Source of the DNA: CAYQTL01 sp964420405
GTDB taxonomy: Bacteria > Acidobacteriota > Thermoanaerobaculia > Thermoanaerobaculales > Sulfomarinibacteraceae
Direction: 5' to 3'
Length of the DNA: 64,000 nucleotides
Assembly (NCBI GenBank): GCA_964420405.1
Contig: CAYQTL010000008.1
Location: forward strand, 71,226 to 135,225
Below, one piece after another: positions 8,294 through 15,971 of the stretch. The notes beneath the pieces were generated by a model, which saw only the letters and a list, made by a program, of their open reading frames with translations, did not search any database and was not told the origin of the DNA. Position 1 is the first letter of the stretch; each line of letters begins with the position of its first letter. The translations under genes and the position numbers were made by a program.

Positions 8294-8811
8294 CAGAACC
8301 CCTCAAGCATGGCGCTTGTCAGCGCCCGCGCGAAGTCGTCGGCGAGGATCTCCATCGCCTCCACCTGGCGGTCGAAGTAGTCGACCGCGGACACGTCCAC
8401 CGTGTAGGAGGTGCGGCGCGAGAACGCCTGGTCCTCCCACAGCCGCTCGGGCTCGTCGCCTCGGATGTCGTCGAGGTGGACCGACGCCCGCAGGGTCATC
8501 TGGTACTCGGTCGCCCGGCCGCGCTCGTCGAACGTCACCGGGGCGACCGTCACGCTCGTGATCGTCCCGCCGAGCACGACCTGGGCATCGGCGCGGTCGT
8601 TGACCAGCTCGAAGCGGCGACGACGGACCCACTCCTGGTTCAGCGACTCGGCGATCCGCTGGTCGACGTCGGCCCATGTGGTCTGGTTGGCGAGCGTCTC
8701 GACGTGGAGCCGGCGGATCTCCTCCGGAAGGAAGCTGGTGGTGCCGACGAGATGGTAGCCGCAGCCGGCCGCCGCCGGGAGCAGGAGCAGCGTCACCGCG
8801 AGCCGGCGCAT
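8293..8811 (-). CDS. lptE: LPS-assembly lipoprotein LptE
   Basis: Outer-membrane lipoprotein that plugs LptD and helps insert LPS. 172 residues from ATG 8811. The signal peptide ends in a lipobox AAGC with the acylated Cys at 16, followed by GYHLVG, which is characteristic of LptE. The remainder (LANQTTWADVDQRIAESLNQ, later VDYFDRQVEAMEILADDFA) matches the alpha/beta LptE fold. The start was chosen for the lipobox; upstream in-frame codons have no such signal. A -10 box TACCGT (8818-8823) sits only six bases before the ATG, so it may also be made from its own leaderless transcript besides reading from rarA. Confidence 0.88.
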   Translation of the reverse strand: MRRLAVTLLLLPAAAGCGYHLVGTTSFLPEEIRRLHVETLANQTTWADVDQRIAESLNQEWVRRRRFELVNDRADAQVVLGGTITSVTVAPVTFDERGRATEYQMTLRASVHLDDIRGDEPERLWEDQAFSRRTSYTVDVSAVDYFDRQVEAMEILADDFARALTSAMLEGF

Positions 8812-8817
8812 CCGCGA

Positions 8818-8823
8818 ACGGTA
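8818..8823 (-). promoter_or_regulatory. Candidate -10 box for leaderless lptE
   Basis: TACCGT on the minus strand in the context GTGC-TACCGT, six bases before the lptE ATG and with no Shine-Dalgarno sequence between. No good -35 box is seen. Confidence 0.4.
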
Positions 8824-8830
8824 GCACATC

Positions 8831-10183
8831 TCAGGTGCCGTCCCCACGAGCCCCGTCGTGCCCCGCGGCCCGGCGGCGCGCCGCCGCGATCTCCCGCAGC
8901 CGGTCGCCGATCCGGCTCTCCCAGCCACACCGGCCCGGCCGGTAGAAACGGGCGCCGTCGAGCTCGGGCGGCAGGCACCTGAGGTCGGCGACCCCCCCTG
9001 GCTCGTCGTGGGCGTACCGGTACCCTTCGCCGTAGCCCAGCTCGCGCATCAGGGCCGTCGGAGCGTTGCGCAGCTGGACCGGCACGGCCAGGCCGGGTCG
9101 ACGGCGGACCTCGCGCGTCACCTCGCCCCACGCCGCGTACAACGCGTTGGACTTGTGGGACAGGGCCAGGTAGACCGCCGCCTGCGCCAGCGCCAGCGCG
9201 CACTCGGGCATCCCGACGTGCTCCACCGCCGCCGCCGCGGCCGCCGCCTGCTCCAGCGCCCTGGGATCGGCCATCCCGACATCCTCCGACGCGATCCGCA
9301 GCAGGCGTCGCGCCACGAACCGCGGGTCGGCGCCGCCCTCCAGCATCCTGGCGAGCCAGTACAGCGCCGCGTCCACGTCCGAGTTGCGCACCGCCTTGTG
9401 GAGCGCCGAGATCAGGTTGTAGTGCTCCTCGCCGCCCTTGTCGTACACCGCCGGGATCTTCCGGGCGGCGCGCACCACCAGCGTCTCGTCCGCCTCGAGG
9501 GCGCCTTCGGTCGAGGCCAGGGACACCGTGAGCTCGAGCAGATTCAGAGCACGCCGGGCGTCGCCGGCCGACACCCTGGCGATCCTCTCCAACGCCTCGG
9601 CGCGGACCGCCACGCCGGATCCCCCCAGACCCCGCTCGGCATCCGACAGCGCGCGGCGGAGCACCTGCAGGAGCGCCTCGTCGCCGAGCGGGTCGAGCAC
9701 GTACACCGTCACCCTCGACAGCAGCGCCCGGTTGAGCTCGAACGACGGGTTCTCGGTGGTGGCGCCCACCAGCACGATGTCACCCGCCTCGACGGGGGGC
9801 AGGAAAGCGTCCTGCTGCGCGCGGTTGAAGCGATGGATCTCGTCGACGAAGAGCACCGTGCGGCGGCCGTCGGCGCGCCGCCGGGAGGCGGCCTCGGCCA
9901 TCACCGCCCGCGCCTCCTTGACCCCCGACATCACCGCGGAGAAGCCGACCATCTGCGCCCCGGCAGCATCCGCCAGCAGCCGCGCAAGCGTCGTCTTGCC
10001 CGAGCCTGGCGGGCCCCACAGCACCATCGAAGGCAGCTCTCCTGCCGCCGCGAGGGCCCGCAGCACGCCGCCGCGGCCGACCAGGTCGTCGTGGCCGACG
10101 ACCTCGTCGAGGGAGCACGGCCGCATCCGGTCGGCGAGGGGCCCCCCGGCCGTGTCGCCGGCGAACAGGACGTTCTGGGTCAC
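8831..10183 (-). CDS. rarA: Replication-associated recombination ATPase RarA/MgsA
   Basis: AAA+ ATPase of the clamp-loader family acting at stalled forks. 450 residues from GTG 10183, which overlaps the upstream aldolase stop as GTGA. Walker A is GPPGSGKT, Walker B is FVDEIHRFN, sensor 1 is in GATTENPSF and the Arg finger in LLSRV. The C-terminal MgsA half (~240-440) has DKGGEEHYNLISALHKAVR and MLEGGADPRFVARRLLR, both characteristic of the family. It is within the minus-strand operon, 19 bp before lptE. Confidence 0.95.
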   Translation of the reverse strand: MTQNVLFAGDTAGGPLADRMRPCSLDEVVGHDDLVGRGGVLRALAAAGELPSMVLWGPPGSGKTTLARLLADAAGAQMVGFSAVMSGVKEARAVMAEAASRRRADGRRTVLFVDEIHRFNRAQQDAFLPPVEAGDIVLVGATTENPSFELNRALLSRVTVYVLDPLGDEALLQVLRRALSDAERGLGGSGVAVRAEALERIARVSAGDARRALNLLELTVSLASTEGALEADETLVVRAARKIPAVYDKGGEEHYNLISALHKAVRNSDVDAALYWLARMLEGGADPRFVARRLLRIASEDVGMADPRALEQAAAAAAAVEHVGMPECALALAQAAVYLALSHKSNALYAAWGEVTREVRRRPGLAVPVQLRNAPTALMRELGYGEGYRYAHDEPGGVADLRCLPPELDGARFYRPGRCGWESRIGDRLREIAAARRRAAGHDGARGDGT

Positions 10184-10749
10184 CGGCCCGCCGCCACCAG
10201 CGTGAGCTGTGCGAGCCGCTCGAGAACGAGCATCCGCAGCAGCGCCTGATTCAGACTCGTCCCGGTGGTCACCGCACCGTGCCGGCGGAGCACGCACGTC
10301 GGCGCGATGGCGAGGGCGTCCGCCGTCCGTGCCGCGAGCTCGTGGCCGCCGGCGGGCAGAGGGTCGACCCGCTCGACGCCACCCAGCAGCGGCGGACCCT
10401 CGAGCAGGACGTCGAGCCGGGGCAGCCGGCCGAGGGCGTCGAGCGCCTGCACGCCCGGCGGATGGGCGTGGACGACGGCGCCGGCCGACGGGAGGCGCCG
10501 CAGGACCTCCCGGTGCAGCCGCGCCTCTGTCGACGCCCGCGGCGGAATCTCCTCTCCGGCGAGGGTCATCGGAACCGGATCGAGAGCCGTCATCCGGCCC
10601 TTGTCGATCCCGGTCGGAGTCACCAGGAAACGCTCCCGGTCGAGCCGGACGGAGAGGTTTCCCTCCCCCGGCAGGACGAGTCCGTCGGCCGCGAGCCGGG
10701 CGCCCGCCGCCACCAGCTCGAGGCGGAGGCCGCGCTCGGCGGGACTCAT
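10180..10749 (-). CDS. Class II aldolase/adducin family protein
   Basis: A protein of 189 residues. GEGNLSVRL and PTGIDKGRM are the phosphate-binding loops of the L-fuculose-phosphate aldolase family. The catalytic Glu is in STEARLHREV, two zinc His in HAHPPG, and a third in LRRHGAV. Family members cleave or epimerise small sugar phosphates (FucA, AraD) or dehydrate methylthioribulose phosphate (MtnB); the exact substrate cannot be told. ATG 10749 overlaps the upstream small gene stop (ATGA) and its own stop overlaps rarA. Confidence 0.85.
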   Translation of the reverse strand: MSPAERGLRLELVAAGARLAADGLVLPGEGNLSVRLDRERFLVTPTGIDKGRMTALDPVPMTLAGEEIPPRASTEARLHREVLRRLPSAGAVVHAHPPGVQALDALGRLPRLDVLLEGPPLLGGVERVDPLPAGGHELAARTADALAIAPTCVLRRHGAVTTGTSLNQALLRMLVLERLAQLTLVAAGR

Positions 10750-11048
10750 CGGCGACCGGGGTCGAGCGCTCGACGGCACCGCTCGCTGCAGGCGAGCTCG
10801 CCTCCGACCGCCGGCAGCGCCCTGCCCCGCGGCACGAACGTGGCGCAGGAGGCGCACTGGACGAGCGCCTCGGGAGCGGCGCGGTCGGCATCCGTGCCGG
10901 CGGCGTCGCGACGCCGACGCCGGGCCCGGGGCGAGAACCTGCTGTAGCTGTCGGCGCCGTGTGCGTCGTTCGACAGCCTGCGTCCGATGGCGGAGAGCAG
11001 CCGCCACAGGACGAACAGCGCGAGGACCATCAGGACGATTCGGGGCAT
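10746..11048 (-). CDS. Small membrane-anchored zinc-knuckle protein (PP0621-like)
   Basis: 100 residues: one N-terminal transmembrane helix (about 3-20), a basic linker, and a Cys-rich C-terminus with CASCATFVPRG and later ACSERC, giving a likely zinc site. The layout resembles the small PP0621 family of proteins, whose role is unknown. Coupled to the aldolase gene by an ATGA overlap. A -10 box TATACT is at 11095-11100. Confidence 0.7.
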   Translation of the reverse strand: MPRIVLMVLALFVLWRLLSAIGRRLSNDAHGADSYSRFSPRARRRRRDAAGTDADRAAPEALVQCASCATFVPRGRALPAVGGELACSERCRRALDPGRR

Positions 11049-11094
11049 CGGCGCTCCATGCCGGCGGCATCCGCGGCCGCCAGTCCGCGGCTCG

Positions 11095-11100
11095 AGTATA
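11095..11100 (-). promoter_or_regulatory. Candidate -10 box upstream of the small zinc-knuckle gene
   Basis: TATACT on the minus strand, in the 69 bp gap after the TPR gene and 46 bases before the next ATG. The -35 region is weak (GCTGAC-like). Confidence 0.4.
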
Positions 11101-11117
11101 CCGCCGTGGCGGCGCCG

Positions 11118-11723
11118 TCAGCCGCCGAGGACCTCGCGCCGCAGAGGCGTCAGATCCGGGATCGCGGGGTCGTCCCCGGCAAGGGCTTCGAGCCGGGCCA
11201 ACGCGGCCGCGGCATCGTCGTGACGGTGCAGGTCGAAGTGCAGCACCACGACGCGGTTGTACCACGCCTGCCAGTGGTCCGAACGGATCTCGACGGCGTC
11301 CTCGAGCAGCTCGAGCGCCCGCTCCGGCTGCTGGAGGTTGCGGTACACGACGGCGAGATCGGTGAGCACGTCGGGATCGCCCGGCTCCGCCTCCAGGGCG
11401 CGCTCGTACCAGGTCCTCGCCTGCGGCCAGCTGGTGGCGTCGAAGTAGAGGTTGCCGATCGCGACCATCAGCCGGACGTCGTCGGGATTGGCGTCCAGCA
11501 GCCTCCGCAGCTCGGCCACCTGCCGCTCGACCGCGGCGGCCGCACCCGCAGCCTGGCCGTCGATCGGCGGGTGACCCTCGGGCAGGCCCTCCGCGCCACC
11601 CGGCCGCGCCGCGGCCAGGGCCGCCGGAGCCGGCGGGATCGTCTGCATCTCGGCCATCACGTAGCCCACGAGCATCCCGACCATCAGGCCGAGGATCAGC
11701 GTCACCACCGGGTTCTTCAGCAT
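11118..11723 (-). CDS. Membrane-anchored TPR protein
   Basis: 201 residues. One N-terminal transmembrane helix (about 5-25) anchors the protein, then a proline/alanine-rich linker, then about three TPR units from residue ~70 (IGNLYFDATSWPQARTWYERALEAEP; DLAVVYRNLQQPERALELLEDAVE; a third degenerate). It resembles CcmH/CycH-like and other periplasmic TPR scaffolds, but no cytochrome-c maturation genes are nearby. ATG 11723 has GGGAGG eight bases upstream and a CATAAT -10 box at 11750-11755; it is likely the first gene of the run down to folA. Confidence 0.75.
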   Translation of the reverse strand: MLKNPVVTLILGLMVGMLVGYVMAEMQTIPPAPAALAAARPGGAEGLPEGHPPIDGQAAGAAAAVERQVAELRRLLDANPDDVRLMVAIGNLYFDATSWPQARTWYERALEAEPGDPDVLTDLAVVYRNLQQPERALELLEDAVEIRSDHWQAWYNRVVVLHFDLHRHDDAAAALARLEALAGDDPAIPDLTPLRREVLGG

Positions 11724-11731
11724 GCTCGCCG

Positions 11732-11755
11732 CCTCCCGTCGCGGCGGGCATTATG
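11732..11755 (-). promoter_or_regulatory. Promoter -10 box and ribosome site of the TPR-to-folA run
   Basis: CATAAT (11750-11755) is followed by GGGAGG (11732-11737) and then the ATG at 11723. This is an ordinary leadered start, unlike many others here. Confidence 0.45.
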
Positions 11756-11803
11756 GCACGCCGGCGGCGGCGTCCGGCGGGGCGGCCCGTCCCGGCGACG
11801 GCG

Positions 11804-12526
11804 TCACTCGTCCGCCGGGTCCACCCGACGGGCGACCCAGGTCCCGGCCGCGGGCAGGCCGGCCGCCAGCTGCGTGGCTTCCCAGGTGCCCTGCAGGCGC
11901 GCCTCCTCGCCCTCCCACACCAGCTGACCGACCAGGATCGCGGCGAAGCCGATCTGCGAGTCGATCCGCTCCAGACGCACCTTGCCCGACACGAACGTAC
12001 CCCTCATGGAGCCGGTCCAGCCGCCGTCCAGCTCGTAGGTCCCCTGGACGAGGGTGCCGTCGAGCTGGAGGTACATGCGCCCCTCGTGCCCGGCGGGACC
12101 GATCACGAGGTCCCAGGATCCGGTCAACGGGTCCGACCGGCGCACGGTCTCGCCGCCGAGGCGCTCGATCTCCTCCGCGAGGGCGGCCACCGTCGACCGA
12201 CCCTCGAGAATCGCCCGCCGCAGCTCGCGCGACTCCGTCAGGTGCATCATCAGGTCCGACTCGGCCTGGCGGAGGTCCCGGTCGCGCAGCCGCAGCGACT
12301 CGACGGTCTCGCCCTGGACCTGGGCACGCAGCAGCTCCGTCGTGCCGCGCTCGACGCGACGCCACGCCTCGACCATCAGCGAGCGGCTCTCCCGCAACGC
12401 CGTCTCCCGCTGCTCCAGCAGGTGCTGCTGGACTCGGATCTGCTCGCGCAGGCTCTCCGCCACGAGCTGTGCGCCGGCAGATGCCGCCGCGACCGTCAAC
12501 AGCGCGAACACCAGGGTACGTCTCAT
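11804..12526 (-). CDS. Secreted coiled-coil protein of unknown function
   Basis: 240 residues with a signal peptide cut near SAGAQ (residues 16-20). Residues ~25-125 are strongly charged heptads rich in Glu, Arg and Leu, predicted as a long coiled coil. Residues ~130-240 look beta-rich (GSWDLVIGPAGHEGRMYLQL, GTYELDGGWTGSMRGTF), like a small barrel. It lies 10 bp downstream of the dicarboxylate symporter gene on the same strand, so they may be cotranscribed. I do not recognise the family. Confidence 0.65.
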   Translation of the reverse strand: MRRTLVFALLTVAAASAGAQLVAESLREQIRVQQHLLEQRETALRESRSLMVEAWRRVERGTTELLRAQVQGETVESLRLRDRDLRQAESDLMMHLTESRELRRAILEGRSTVAALAEEIERLGGETVRRSDPLTGSWDLVIGPAGHEGRMYLQLDGTLVQGTYELDGGWTGSMRGTFVSGKVRLERIDSQIGFAAILVGQLVWEGEEARLQGTWEATQLAAGLPAAGTWVARRVDPADE

Positions 12527-12536
12527 GGCATCGACC

Positions 12537-13760
12537 TCACGCGGTGGTGTCCTCGAACCGGGTCAGCACAGCGGAGCCCACCAGGTCGCTCCACACGTTG
12601 GTCGCCGTCCGCATCATGTCCAGCACCCGGTCGACGGCGATGATCGTGCCGATCCCTTCCAGCGGCAGCCCGACGGCCTGCAGCACCACCACCAGCATCA
12701 CCAGGCCCGCCATCGGGATGCCCGCGGCGCCCACCGACGCCAGCAGGGCCGTCACCAGCACCAGGGCCTGCTCGCCGAACCCGAGCCCGACGCCGTACAT
12801 CTGGGCGATCGTCAGCGCCGCGATCGCCTCGTACAACGCCGTCCCGTCCATGTTGACGGTCGCGCCGAGCGGCAGCACGAAGCTCGACACGCCCTTCGGT
12901 ATGCCGGCCCGGTGCTCGGCGCACTCCATCGTCAGCGGCAGGGTCGCCGACGACGAGGCGGTCGAGAACGCCGTCGCCAGGGCCGGCGCCACCTTCCGCA
13001 GGTAGTCCAGCGGGTTCCGGCGGCCGAGCACCACCAGCACCGCCGGCAGCGTCACCATCGCATGGATGGCGAGCGCCAGACCCACCGCGAGGAAGTACTT
13101 CCACAGGCCGATGATCGGATCCAGCCCGCTGCGGCCGACCTCGCGGGCGAGCAGGGCGAAGATCCCGACGGGCGCGAGCCGCACGATCGCCAGCGTCAGC
13201 GCCTGGATGACCTCGAGGATGCCGTCCACCACCCGGGTTACGGCCTCGGCGCCCGGGCCGTTGAGTCGGGTGAGGAACAGCCCGAACAGCAGCGCGAAGA
13301 GGATCACGGGAAGGACCTCGCCCTCGGCCATCGCGCCGACGACGTTGTCCGGGACCATCCGCAGGAGGAACTCGGAGAACGAGTGGGAGGCGACCGAGAA
13401 CTCGTCCGGCAGGGCATCGGCCGAGGCGAGCTCGAGCCCGTCGCCCGGCCGCACGACGTTGACGACCGTGAGCCCGACCGTGATCGCGAGCGTCGTGCTG
13501 AGGGTGTAGTAGACGAGAGTGCGGATCCCGACCCGCCCAACGTGACCGGCCGAGCCGAGGCTCGCGACGCCGCTGACCAGCGAGGTGAAGATGATCGGGA
13601 TGATGATCATCTTGAGCAGCCGCAGGAACAGGTCGCCGAGAAAACCGGTCGAGATCGCGGGCGCGGGCGCGACGAGCCCGAAGACGACGCCCAGGACCAG
13701 CGCGATCAGGACCTGCCAGTGCAGCTGGGCCCACCATCCGCGGGGCGCGTCGGAGGTCAT
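12537..13760 (-). CDS. Dicarboxylate/amino-acid:cation symporter (DAACS/SLC1 family)
   Basis: 407 residues with about eight helices and two re-entrant hairpins. Takes up C4-dicarboxylates or acidic amino acids with protons or sodium. Conserved signatures include LLKMIIIPIIFTSLVSGVASL (split over TM2-3), the serine-rich hairpin FSTASSSATLPLT, and GATVNMDGTALYEA, whose NMDGT is the diagnostic substrate/sodium site. DctA and GltP/GltT cannot be separated by eye. A -10 box TATCCT lies seven bases before the ATG. Confidence 0.93.
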   Translation of the reverse strand: MTSDAPRGWWAQLHWQVLIALVLGVVFGLVAPAPAISTGFLGDLFLRLLKMIIIPIIFTSLVSGVASLGSAGHVGRVGIRTLVYYTLSTTLAITVGLTVVNVVRPGDGLELASADALPDEFSVASHSFSEFLLRMVPDNVVGAMAEGEVLPVILFALLFGLFLTRLNGPGAEAVTRVVDGILEVIQALTLAIVRLAPVGIFALLAREVGRSGLDPIIGLWKYFLAVGLALAIHAMVTLPAVLVVLGRRNPLDYLRKVAPALATAFSTASSSATLPLTMECAEHRAGIPKGVSSFVLPLGATVNMDGTALYEAIAALTIAQMYGVGLGFGEQALVLVTALLASVGAAGIPMAGLVMLVVVLQAVGLPLEGIGTIIAVDRVLDMMRTATNVWSDLVGSAVLTRFEDTTA

Positions 13761-13767
13761 GGACCGG

Positions 13768-13773
13768 AGGATA
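13768..13773 (-). promoter_or_regulatory. Candidate -10 box for the leaderless symporter gene
   Basis: TATCCT in the context ATGC-TATCCT, seven bases before the ATG at 13760; no ribosome site lies between them. Confidence 0.4.
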
Positions 13774-13803
13774 GCATCGGCCGCCGCGGTGGCGGGCCGG
13801 TGG

Positions 13804-14304
13804 TCAGGCCTCCTCCTCGTCCACCATGTCGAGCGCCTCGACGACCTCGCGGTCGACCACCTCGGCCGGCCGCCGCTCGACCTCGGCCACCTCGTACACC
13901 AGCAGCTGTCGCGCGTGGTCGAACATCTTCCGTTCCCTGAACGACAGCGTCTTGCGCCCGGCGACCTCGGCCAGGCACAGCAGCACGTCCACGATCTCGC
14001 CGAGCTCGCCGGTCTTGATCCGATCCAGGTTCGCCCGGTAGCGGTCCTTCCAGTCGTCGTTGTCCTCGCCCTCGGCCTGCTTGAGGCGCCGCATGGCCCT
14101 CTCGACCTCGGGCCCCGGTGACAGCGGGCGCAGCCCGACCCGCTCGGAGTTGGCGACCGGGACGACCACCTTCGAGTCGGTCGTCAGGAGCCTGAGGTTG
14201 TAGCAGCGCATCGAGGCGCCCGCGAGGACCTCGTCGGTGATGCTCTCGACCACCGACACGCCCTGGCTGGGGTACACCACCTTGTCGCCGACCTGGAACT
14301 CCAC
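13804..14304 (-). CDS. carD: CarD/CdnL-type transcription regulator
   Basis: Binds the RNA polymerase beta subunit and stabilises open promoter complexes. 166 residues from GTG 14304. The N-terminal Tudor-like RNAP-interaction domain has FQVGDKVVYPSQGVSVVESI and YYNL-like CYNLRLL; the helical DNA-binding half has WKDRYRANLDRIKTGE and LSFRERKMFDHARQLL. The start is supported by AAAGGGGG four bases upstream and -10 TAGAAT at 14328-14333. The tail is very acidic (ALDMVDEEEA). Confidence 0.92.
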   Translation of the reverse strand: MEFQVGDKVVYPSQGVSVVESITDEVLAGASMRCYNLRLLTTDSKVVVPVANSERVGLRPLSPGPEVERAMRRLKQAEGEDNDDWKDRYRANLDRIKTGELGEIVDVLLCLAEVAGRKTLSFRERKMFDHARQLLVYEVAEVERRPAEVVDREVVEALDMVDEEEA

Positions 14305-14327
14305 GCGACCCCCTTTCGGAACGACCC

Positions 14328-14333
14328 ATTCTA
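14328..14333 (-). promoter_or_regulatory. Candidate carD -10 box
   Basis: TAGAAT in the context GCGC-TAGAAT, 23 bases before the GTG, with AAAGGGGG (14309-14316) in between. Confidence 0.45.
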
Positions 14334-14390
14334 GCGCGTCCCGTCCCGACCCGCCCGGCCATGCTGCCGATCCCCCGCCCATCGCACCGT

Positions 14391-14506
14391 CCGATCCCGA
14401 TCCCGATCCCGTTCCCGCTCCCGAGGGTGCGCGCCACCGGCTCCCGTCGCGGTCCGGGACCGCCCCGATTCCTCCACGACCGATCCGACGCCCTGATCGG
14501 GATCGG
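14391..14506. repeat. Family A inverted repeat, copy A2
   Basis: Five CCC runs (first at 14396-14398, last at 14420-14422) are each separated by exactly three bases, so the minus strand has a five-tract G-quadruplex motif. CCGATCCCGATC (14391-14402) is inverted at 14495-14506 (12/12). It lies upstream of the carD promoter and downstream of the DUF4126 gene. Confidence 0.72.
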
Positions 14507-14581
14507 ACTCGGAGGCGGCGGCGATCTGCCGATGTCGAGCGTCGCCCCACTCGTGGGGACCGGCGCGGAAGCTCCCCGTCG

Positions 14582-15235
14582 TCAGCCGCTGGTCGTCTGC
14601 GTCCGCCCGCAGTGGATGCAGACCACGGCGCCCGGACGGATCGGCTGGCCGCAGTGGACGCAGGGCGTGCGGCGCCGGTCGATCCGCCGCGCCGCCACCA
14701 GCGCCACCGCCCCGAGCACCGCCGCGAGGCCGAGACCGAGGGGAGGCAGCACGACCGCGCTGCCCGCGAGAGCAGCCGAGGTTCCGGCCTCGGTCAGTGA
14801 CGCGGTCTTGCCGACCGCCCCGTGGAGGTCCTCGGCGAGGTCCCGGAGGGGTCGCCGCAGGCGGGTCCGGATCCAGTGCACGCCGGCGGCCGTCCCACCG
14901 CCGAGAACGCCGGACCCGGCGAGGGAGGCCAGGTCCTGGTCGACGGTCCCGGTCGCGGCGGCGAACAGGAGAAAGCCCGCCACCGCCTTCGGCAGGTAGG
15001 CGACGGCATCCGAGAAGCGCCCCAGCTCCGGGTGGGCATCGACCACGATCTCGATCACGATCAGCACCCCGAGGACCGTCATCACGGCGGGATCGGCGAT
15101 CCAACGCCAGCGTTCCGAGAGCTCGAAGAGGGCCGTGTGGTGGAACGCGCCGAGCAGGAACACCGGGATGAAGGCCTTGGCGCCGGCACCGGAGGCGAGG
15201 CCGAACGCGGCCAGGTAGGACATCAGCGTCGTCAT
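14582..15235 (-). CDS. DUF4126 membrane protein with C-terminal zinc ribbon
   Basis: 217 residues. Residues ~1-110 match the DUF4126 membrane family (FGLASGAGAKAFIPVFLLG; DPAVMTVLGVLIVIEIVVD; YLPKAVAGFLLFAA). Another hydrophobic pair follows near 155-180. The C-terminus is a double zinc ribbon, CVHCGQPIRPG and CIHCGRTQ, which is an addition to the usual family layout. Role unknown. It is 13 bp downstream of another zinc-ribbon membrane protein gene; the two probably form a pair. Confidence 0.75.
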   Translation of the reverse strand: MTTLMSYLAAFGLASGAGAKAFIPVFLLGAFHHTALFELSERWRWIADPAVMTVLGVLIVIEIVVDAHPELGRFSDAVAYLPKAVAGFLLFAAATGTVDQDLASLAGSGVLGGGTAAGVHWIRTRLRRPLRDLAEDLHGAVGKTASLTEAGTSAALAGSAVVLPPLGLGLAAVLGAVALVAARRIDRRRTPCVHCGQPIRPGAVVCIHCGRTQTTSG

Positions 15236-15248
15236 CGCAGCACCTCTC

Positions 15249-15884
15249 TCAGAGCAGCCGGCCGAGGAGCTCTCCGACTGTCCAGCCGATCGCGAGCACC
15301 AGCACCGCCACGATCGCGAGGCCCGCCACCGTCAGGACCGCGAGACCGGCCACGAGCGCGGTCTCCCACGCCGGCGGCTCCGCCCTGTCGCGTTCCAGGT
15401 GCAGACTGCGCAGCGCGTAGCCGCCGCACCCGAGAGTCACCACCGCGAACGCGCCCGCGGCGACCAGCGCTCCGGCGAGCGGCACCACCGCCGCTCCGTA
15501 GCCGGGAAGCGCAACCCACAGCACCAGCAGCCGCGTCACCCACCGGTTCAGCATGCGGCGCCGCGGGCCCACGAGCCGCTGGACCGGCACCACCACCGCG
15601 AGCCGGAGCACGAGCAGGTGGATGGCCACCGCCAGCGCCGCCACCACCGGACCGGCCAGCGGGGGCGTCAGCAGCACCACGAGCGCCACGGCGGGGGTTC
15701 CGAGCGCGAGGATCGTGCGGATCCTGGACCACAGGTCGGCCTCCACCGTGGTCCAACGCAGGTCGACGGGCCGGAGTTCGCCTCCTGTGTCGTCGTGCAG
15801 GGGCCGGCCGCACGACGGGCACGCCTCCAGGTCGGACCGGCGGGCCGGCAGGCGCTCGCAGCACCACGGACACAGGCGAGCCAT
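15249..15884 (-). CDS. Zinc-ribbon membrane protein, function unknown
   Basis: 211 residues from ATG 15884. The N-terminus is a four-Cys ribbon (CPWCC...CPSCG, residues ~5-30), followed by five or so transmembrane helices from residue ~55 to the C-terminus. An in-frame ATG at 15929 is less likely because it would lie inside the terminator of the upstream gene. A TATACT -10 box ends seven bases before the chosen ATG. Confidence 0.7.
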   Translation of the reverse strand: MARLCPWCCERLPARRSDLEACPSCGRPLHDDTGGELRPVDLRWTTVEADLWSRIRTILALGTPAVALVVLLTPPLAGPVVAALAVAIHLLVLRLAVVVPVQRLVGPRRRMLNRWVTRLLVLWVALPGYGAAVVPLAGALVAAGAFAVVTLGCGGYALRSLHLERDRAEPPAWETALVAGLAVLTVAGLAIVAVLVLAIGWTVGELLGRLL

Positions 15885-15891
15885 CGGCAGG

Positions 15892-15897
15892 AGTATA
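15892..15897 (-). promoter_or_regulatory. Candidate -10 box, leaderless start
   Basis: TATACT abuts the preceding terminator's T-rich end and lies seven bases before the ATG at 15884. A compact terminator-promoter arrangement. Confidence 0.45.
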
Positions 15898-15926
15898 GAA
15901 AGCCCCGCGCGGCGGGGCGCGGGGCT
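15897..15926 (-). terminator. Intrinsic terminator of the beta-helix gene
   Basis: On the minus strand a perfect 9 bp stem (15918-15926 with 15901-15909, AGCCCCGCG) with an 8-base loop is followed by TTCTAT. It sits 46 bp after the beta-helix stop codon. It is the clearest classical terminator in the window. Confidence 0.8.
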
Positions 15927-15971
15927 CATGGACGTACGGACGTGCGGAGGGAGCGACCGGAGATCCGGCCC

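Noticed and set aside
8831..10891. 686-residue version of RarA
   Set aside because: The N-terminal extension would overlap the aldolase and small zinc protein genes in another frame; the GTGA start at 10183 fits the family.
12054..13940. 628-codon plus-strand frame antisense to the symporter gene
   Set aside because: The minus-strand frame has clear DAACS motifs; this frame is rich in Arg, Gln and His with no domain.
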